Shown piece by piece: positions 31,307-34,845 of a stretch of DNA of 34,845 bases (position 1 is its first letter; each line of letters opens with the position of its first letter). Under the pieces are notes generated by a model. It was not told where the DNA came from. It did not search any database and worked only from the letters and a program-made list of their open reading frames with translations. Origin of the DNA: CAZCJU01 sp964562175 (lineage in GTDB: Bacteria; Bacillota; Clostridia; Oscillospirales; CAG-272); assembly GCA_964562175.1 (NCBI GenBank), contig CAZLRV010000017.1, positions 1 to 34,845 on the forward strand. Direction: 5' to 3'. The position numbers and the translations under genes are program-made.

Positions 31307-31335
31307 TGCGCCACTATATCAGTCGGAGGTAGATT

Positions 31336-34300
31336 ATGCCGAATCATCAAATTTTCAATGAGCGTCCGGAGTCCCAGGACAGAGCCTTGAAGGAGCTTCA
31401 AGCAATGGGATATCAATACATACCGAGAGCAGAGGCCGAGCAAAAGCGCGGTCACCTTTCGCATGTTTTGTTTCCGGATGTTATGAGAGAGTTTCTCGCC
31501 TCTCAATCTTATATTTATCGTGGCAAGCAGATGCCCTTCCCGGAGGATGCTATCGCTGAAGCAATTCGGGAGCTGGATGCACCGCTTGAGAGAGGTTTGA
31601 TGTTTTCGAGCAAGGTAATCTATGACCGTTTAATTTATGGCAAGAGCTGCGATGTGAACCTTTATGACGGAAACACACAGTCTTTTGACATTTCTTATAT
31701 TGACTGGGAGCATCCCGAAAACAATATTTGGCAAGCAACCGATGAGTTTTCAGTAGAGCGCACAAACGGAAAATATGCTCGCCCCGACATTGTTATTCTC
31801 GTCAATGGTATTCCACTGGTTGTTATCGAATGTAAAAAATCCAGCGTGGACGTTGAAGAAGGTGTCAAGCAGAACGTTCGCAACTGGCAGCCGGACTATA
31901 TTCCTCAGTTGTTCAAGTTTGCGCAGCTCGTTATGGCGATGAACCCGGAATCGGTTAAATACGGTACTGCCGGAACAAAAGCAGACTTCTACTGCAAGTG
32001 GCACGAGGAAGATGTGCAGTGGCAGGAAGATGCCGCAAAACGATACGTCGATGACGGACATATTACCGAGCAGGATAAGATTATTGTTTCTATGCTCTCC
32101 AAGCAGCGACTGCTTAATTTAATACGATTCTTTATTCTGTATGATAGCGGCATTAAGAAAATTGCCCGTTATCAGCAGTTTTTTGGCGTTGAAAATACCA
32201 TGCGCCGTATTCGCGGTGAGGATGATTGTCCCACACGAGGCGGTGTCATTTGGCATACACAGGGTAGTGGAAAATCCCTGACGATGGTTATGCTGGTTAA
32301 GCGCATTATCGCTGATCGTGCTGTCACAAATCCGCGATTTGTACTTGTTTGCGACCGTTTGAATCTAATCAAGCAGCTTCGCGACAACTTCGTTCATACC
32401 GGTATGGATCCCGTCGAGGCTACAACGGGTAGAGGTCTTGTTACATTGCTTACCGATTCTGCGAATACGCTTATTGCGACGACGATCAATAAGTTCGAGG
32501 CGGCAGCAAAATCGCGCGCGAAGGTGACGGATGATAACATTTTTCTTTTGATCGACGAAAGCCATCGTTCACATACAGGTGAGTTCCATAACATGATGAA
32601 CGAGGTTCTACCGAACGCGTTCAAAATTGGATTCACGGGAACACCACTCCTTCGCAAAGATCAAACAAATACTTATGCAAAGTTTGGTAAGCAGATAGGC
32701 CATTCTTACCGTTTTGAAGACGGTATTCGTGACGGGGTCATCGTCCCTCTCGTATATGACGGAAGAATTGTTCCGCAAAATCTTACAAGCGATAAGATCA
32801 ACAATTATTTTCAGAGTATTCTTGCGCCTCTCACCGAGCCGCAGAAAGAAGATATGCGCAAAAAGTGGAGCTCATTTGTTCGACTTGCTCCTACCGATCA
32901 GCGTATATCTATGATAGCATTTGATATACACGAGCATTTTCTTACCTATTGTAAGCCTCGCGGATATAAGGCTATGGCGGCGGTTTCCACTCGTGCGGCA
33001 GCAGTTCAACTTGAGCGCGCAATCAACGGCATCGGCGGTGTTCGTGCAGCGGCATTGATTTGCGATGATTCGGTATCCGCCGAAGGCGATGAAGGTGCTG
33101 TTGGCAAAACAGATAAAGCAATTATCCGTGATTTTTTTAAGACTGAGGTTGAGCCTCGCTTTGGCACCAAGTACGATGAGTACGAAGAATATGTGAAAAA
33201 CAATATTATCGGAGGCGAGGATATTGATATCGTCATCGTGCAGAGCATGCTTCTGACCGGCTTTGATGCCCCCTCTCTCGGTGTGCTTTATATTGACAAG
33301 CCCATGAAGGAGCATACACTTCTCCAGGCGATCGCGCGTGTCAACCGTATTTATGCCGGTAAGGATTTCGGTCTCATAGTTGACTATTGGGGGCTCTTCG
33401 GAAACCTCAACAGCGCAATGGAGATGTATAGCGATTCTCAGTCCGGATTCTCAGGATATGATCCTGCAGATCTTGCAGACTCAATCGCAACCGCGAATGA
33501 GGGCAAAGATAAGCTGGATCAGTCGCACAAAAACTTGTGGGATTTCTTTGGCGATGCCTCTTTTGAGCAGAATAATCCTCGTGCATGGGTTGCATTCTTT
33601 GACAGAGATGACAGCGAACTGGGTGAATCTCTCAGAAAGGAGTTTTACGAGCGACTTTCCGAATTTTCAAAGATGATGAATCTTGCAGTAGGCAGTTATT
33701 CACTTTACCAAAGTGTCGGATTTGAGCAGATGCAGAAATACAAGTCGGATTTGCTCTTCTTCCAAAAGCTGCGTTCTGCCTTGATGATGGTATATCAGGA
33801 GAAGGTTGACTTCAGTAAGTACGAGGATGGAATCCGTAGCCTCCTAAACACATTCGTAACTTCAGAGCCGGTTGAAATTGTTGTTGAGCCTGTGGCTATC
33901 CACGATAAGGCAGCTATGGATAAACAGCTCGAAGAAGTCGAAGGTCAGAAAGCAAAGGCGGCATATATTCATACCCGTATCGTATCTGAGCTTGAATCCA
34001 GACGTTATGAGGATCCGATGCTCTTTAAGAAGTTCTCCGAAAGAATCAGAGATACCATTGCTGAATATAGAAAATCCCGTGACGAAAACGTTTATCTTGC
34101 CAGCATGCAAAGAATGGCTGAAGATCTTCGCCAGGGCTTTACAGGACATAGCTATCCTTCCGCCATTATGAATGACAGCGACGCTAAGGCATTCTATGGC
34201 GCGGTAGCAGATGTGCTGAAACAGCATGGCGAGGACACTGTAGAGTTCGACGATGCACTCGGCAAACTTGCGCTCAACATTAAACAAGCAATTCAATCTC

Positions 34301-34467
34301 TCGCGCGAGTAGACTGGAGAACCAGCACGCCGATTCACAAGAAGATGAATCAGGCGGTAGAGGATCTTATTTGGGATTTCTGTGACGAATTTGGAATTGA
34401 CTTGCCGATGGATAAGATGGATCTACTCATCGAGAGCACGATCAAGACAGCAATGAGTAGGTACTAA
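31336..34467 (+). CDS. hsdR: Type I restriction endonuclease subunit R
   Basis: HsdR translocates and cuts unmodified DNA. The 1043-residue product has the N-terminal nuclease motif D151 (RPDIVILVNG) with E165 and K167 (VVIECKK), a PD-(D/E)XK site. The superfamily 2 translocase follows, with Walker A TQGSGKS (308-314), the DESH box (407-410, FLLIDESH), motif III GFTGTPLL, motif V TGFDAPSL and motif VI QAIARVNRIY. The C-terminal third is helical and contacts the methyltransferase. GGAGG precedes the ATG by 6 bases. All catalytic sites seem intact, so restriction is probably active. Confidence 0.95.
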   Translation: MPNHQIFNERPESQDRALKELQAMGYQYIPRAEAEQKRGHLSHVLFPDVMREFLASQSYIYRGKQMPFPEDAIAEAIRELDAPLERGLMFSSKVIYDRLIYGKSCDVNLYDGNTQSFDISYIDWEHPENNIWQATDEFSVERTNGKYARPDIVILVNGIPLVVIECKKSSVDVEEGVKQNVRNWQPDYIPQLFKFAQLVMAMNPESVKYGTAGTKADFYCKWHEEDVQWQEDAAKRYVDDGHITEQDKIIVSMLSKQRLLNLIRFFILYDSGIKKIARYQQFFGVENTMRRIRGEDDCPTRGGVIWHTQGSGKSLTMVMLVKRIIADRAVTNPRFVLVCDRLNLIKQLRDNFVHTGMDPVEATTGRGLVTLLTDSANTLIATTINKFEAAAKSRAKVTDDNIFLLIDESHRSHTGEFHNMMNEVLPNAFKIGFTGTPLLRKDQTNTYAKFGKQIGHSYRFEDGIRDGVIVPLVYDGRIVPQNLTSDKINNYFQSILAPLTEPQKEDMRKKWSSFVRLAPTDQRISMIAFDIHEHFLTYCKPRGYKAMAAVSTRAAAVQLERAINGIGGVRAAALICDDSVSAEGDEGAVGKTDKAIIRDFFKTEVEPRFGTKYDEYEEYVKNNIIGGEDIDIVIVQSMLLTGFDAPSLGVLYIDKPMKEHTLLQAIARVNRIYAGKDFGLIVDYWGLFGNLNSAMEMYSDSQSGFSGYDPADLADSIATANEGKDKLDQSHKNLWDFFGDASFEQNNPRAWVAFFDRDDSELGESLRKEFYERLSEFSKMMNLAVGSYSLYQSVGFEQMQKYKSDLLFFQKLRSALMMVYQEKVDFSKYEDGIRSLLNTFVTSEPVEIVVEPVAIHDKAAMDKQLEEVEGQKAKAAYIHTRIVSELESRRYEDPMLFKKFSERIRDTIAEYRKSRDENVYLASMQRMAEDLRQGFTGHSYPSAIMNDSDAKAFYGAVADVLKQHGEDTVEFDDALGKLALNIKQAIQSLARVDWRTSTPIHKKMNQAVEDLIWDFCDEFGIDLPMDKMDLLIESTIKTAMSRY

Positions 34468-34468
34468 T

Positions 34469-34845
34469 ATGGAATTTTCAGTAACTATTAAAGGGGCAGT
34501 CCTGCCTGTTGCGGTTTCGCTTAAAAAAATGAAACAGGTGCGCCTCAAGGTGTTCCCGAACAACGAAATAAAGCTATCTGCTCCGATCGGCACCCTTGAA
34601 GAATGGATTGCAGAATATCTTGCAAGTAAAACACCGTGGATCGAAGAAAAGCTCGATTTATTTGTTCAGACTCGTGCGATCGAAAAAGAGGAGCATTTCA
34701 TCTCGGGAAGTTCTACGCGCATCATGGGACAGCAGCTTACTATACTGGTGCATAAAGCTGCCAAAAAGCAGATTGTCCGAGAAGATAAATTACTGCACGT
34801 TTATACACCCGAAACAGAACAGCAGAACATCGACAAGCAGGTAAA
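34469..34845 (+). CDS. YgjP-type metal-dependent hydrolase (N-terminal part)
   Basis: The first 125 residues are within the window and the frame is still open at the end. The pattern LKKMKQVRLKVFPNNEIKLS, then SAPIGTLEEWIAEYLASKTP, then WIEEKL is the usual start of the YgjP/DUF45 (SprT-like) family. The zinc site (HExxH) would lie further on, outside the window. The ATG lies 1 base after the hsdR stop, so it is cotranscribed. Genes of this family are frequent companions of hsdR in type I operons. The function in that setting is unclear. Confidence 0.75.
   Translation, partial: MEFSVTIKGAVLPVAVSLKKMKQVRLKVFPNNEIKLSAPIGTLEEWIAEYLASKTPWIEEKLDLFVQTRAIEKEEHFISGSSTRIMGQQLTILVHKAAKKQIVREDKLLHVYTPETEQQNIDKQV

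Noticed and set aside
1..34845. CRISPR array or insertion sequence
   Set aside because: No regularly spaced repeats and no transposase frame or terminal repeats were found on either strand.

Overview
The window looks like chromosomal DNA of a low-to-mid GC Gram-positive bacterium, most likely class Clostridia (an Oscillospiraceae/Ruminococcaceae-like gut lineage). The reasons are GatCAB, the EcfA1-EcfA2-EcfT module, a ClpE-type Clp ATPase with an N-terminal zinc finger, a DUF5711 protein, strong AGGAGG-type ribosome binding sites and near-consensus TTGACA-17-TATAAT promoters. This assignment is inference from gene content, not from a search.

Region 1 (1-5.4 kb) is a decayed accessory zone. 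It holds a broken membrane-flavodoxin fusion gene, tRNA-Ser(CGA), a surviving C-terminal piece of a phage DUF2800 protein, a frameshifted XRE regulator gene that keeps an intact operator-like palindrome, a two-gene operon of SHOCT-domain membrane proteins, and another broken XRE gene.

Region 2 (5.4-13.1 kb, minus strand) is one operon, gatC-gatA-gatB-purA-purB-guaA. It makes amidated Gln-tRNA/Asn-tRNA and converts IMP or XMP to AMP and GMP. It has a consensus promoter at 13061-13089, a roughly 80-nt structured leader and a strong intrinsic terminator just before gatC, so it looks attenuated.

Region 3 (13.2-26.4 kb, plus strand) is a long, tightly packed run: ruvC-ruvA-ruvB (Holliday junction resolution), a COG1092-like methyltransferase, ecfA1-ecfA2-ecfT (vitamin/metal uptake energising module), truA, a DUF5711 protein, a CvpA-family protein, a ClpE-like unfoldase, and an 831-residue protein with the layout of a P2-type ATPase that has lost its phosphorylation and nucleotide-binding motifs. 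The run ends in a terminator and is followed by tRNA-Pro(CGG).

Region 4 (26.6-34.8 kb, plus strand) is a type I restriction-modification island placed right after tRNA-Pro: half-size hsdS, hsdM, full hsdS, a GIY-YIG nuclease-like gene, a DUF2188 gene, hsdR, and the start of a YgjP-type metallohydrolase gene that runs off the window. Codon choice differs by eye from the core (more CGC, CTC and GCG), which fits horizontal acquisition.

The best candidates for something undescribed are the catalytically dead P-type ATPase coupled to the Clp ATPase, the attenuator-like leader of the gat-pur operon, and the two extra genes inside the restriction operon.
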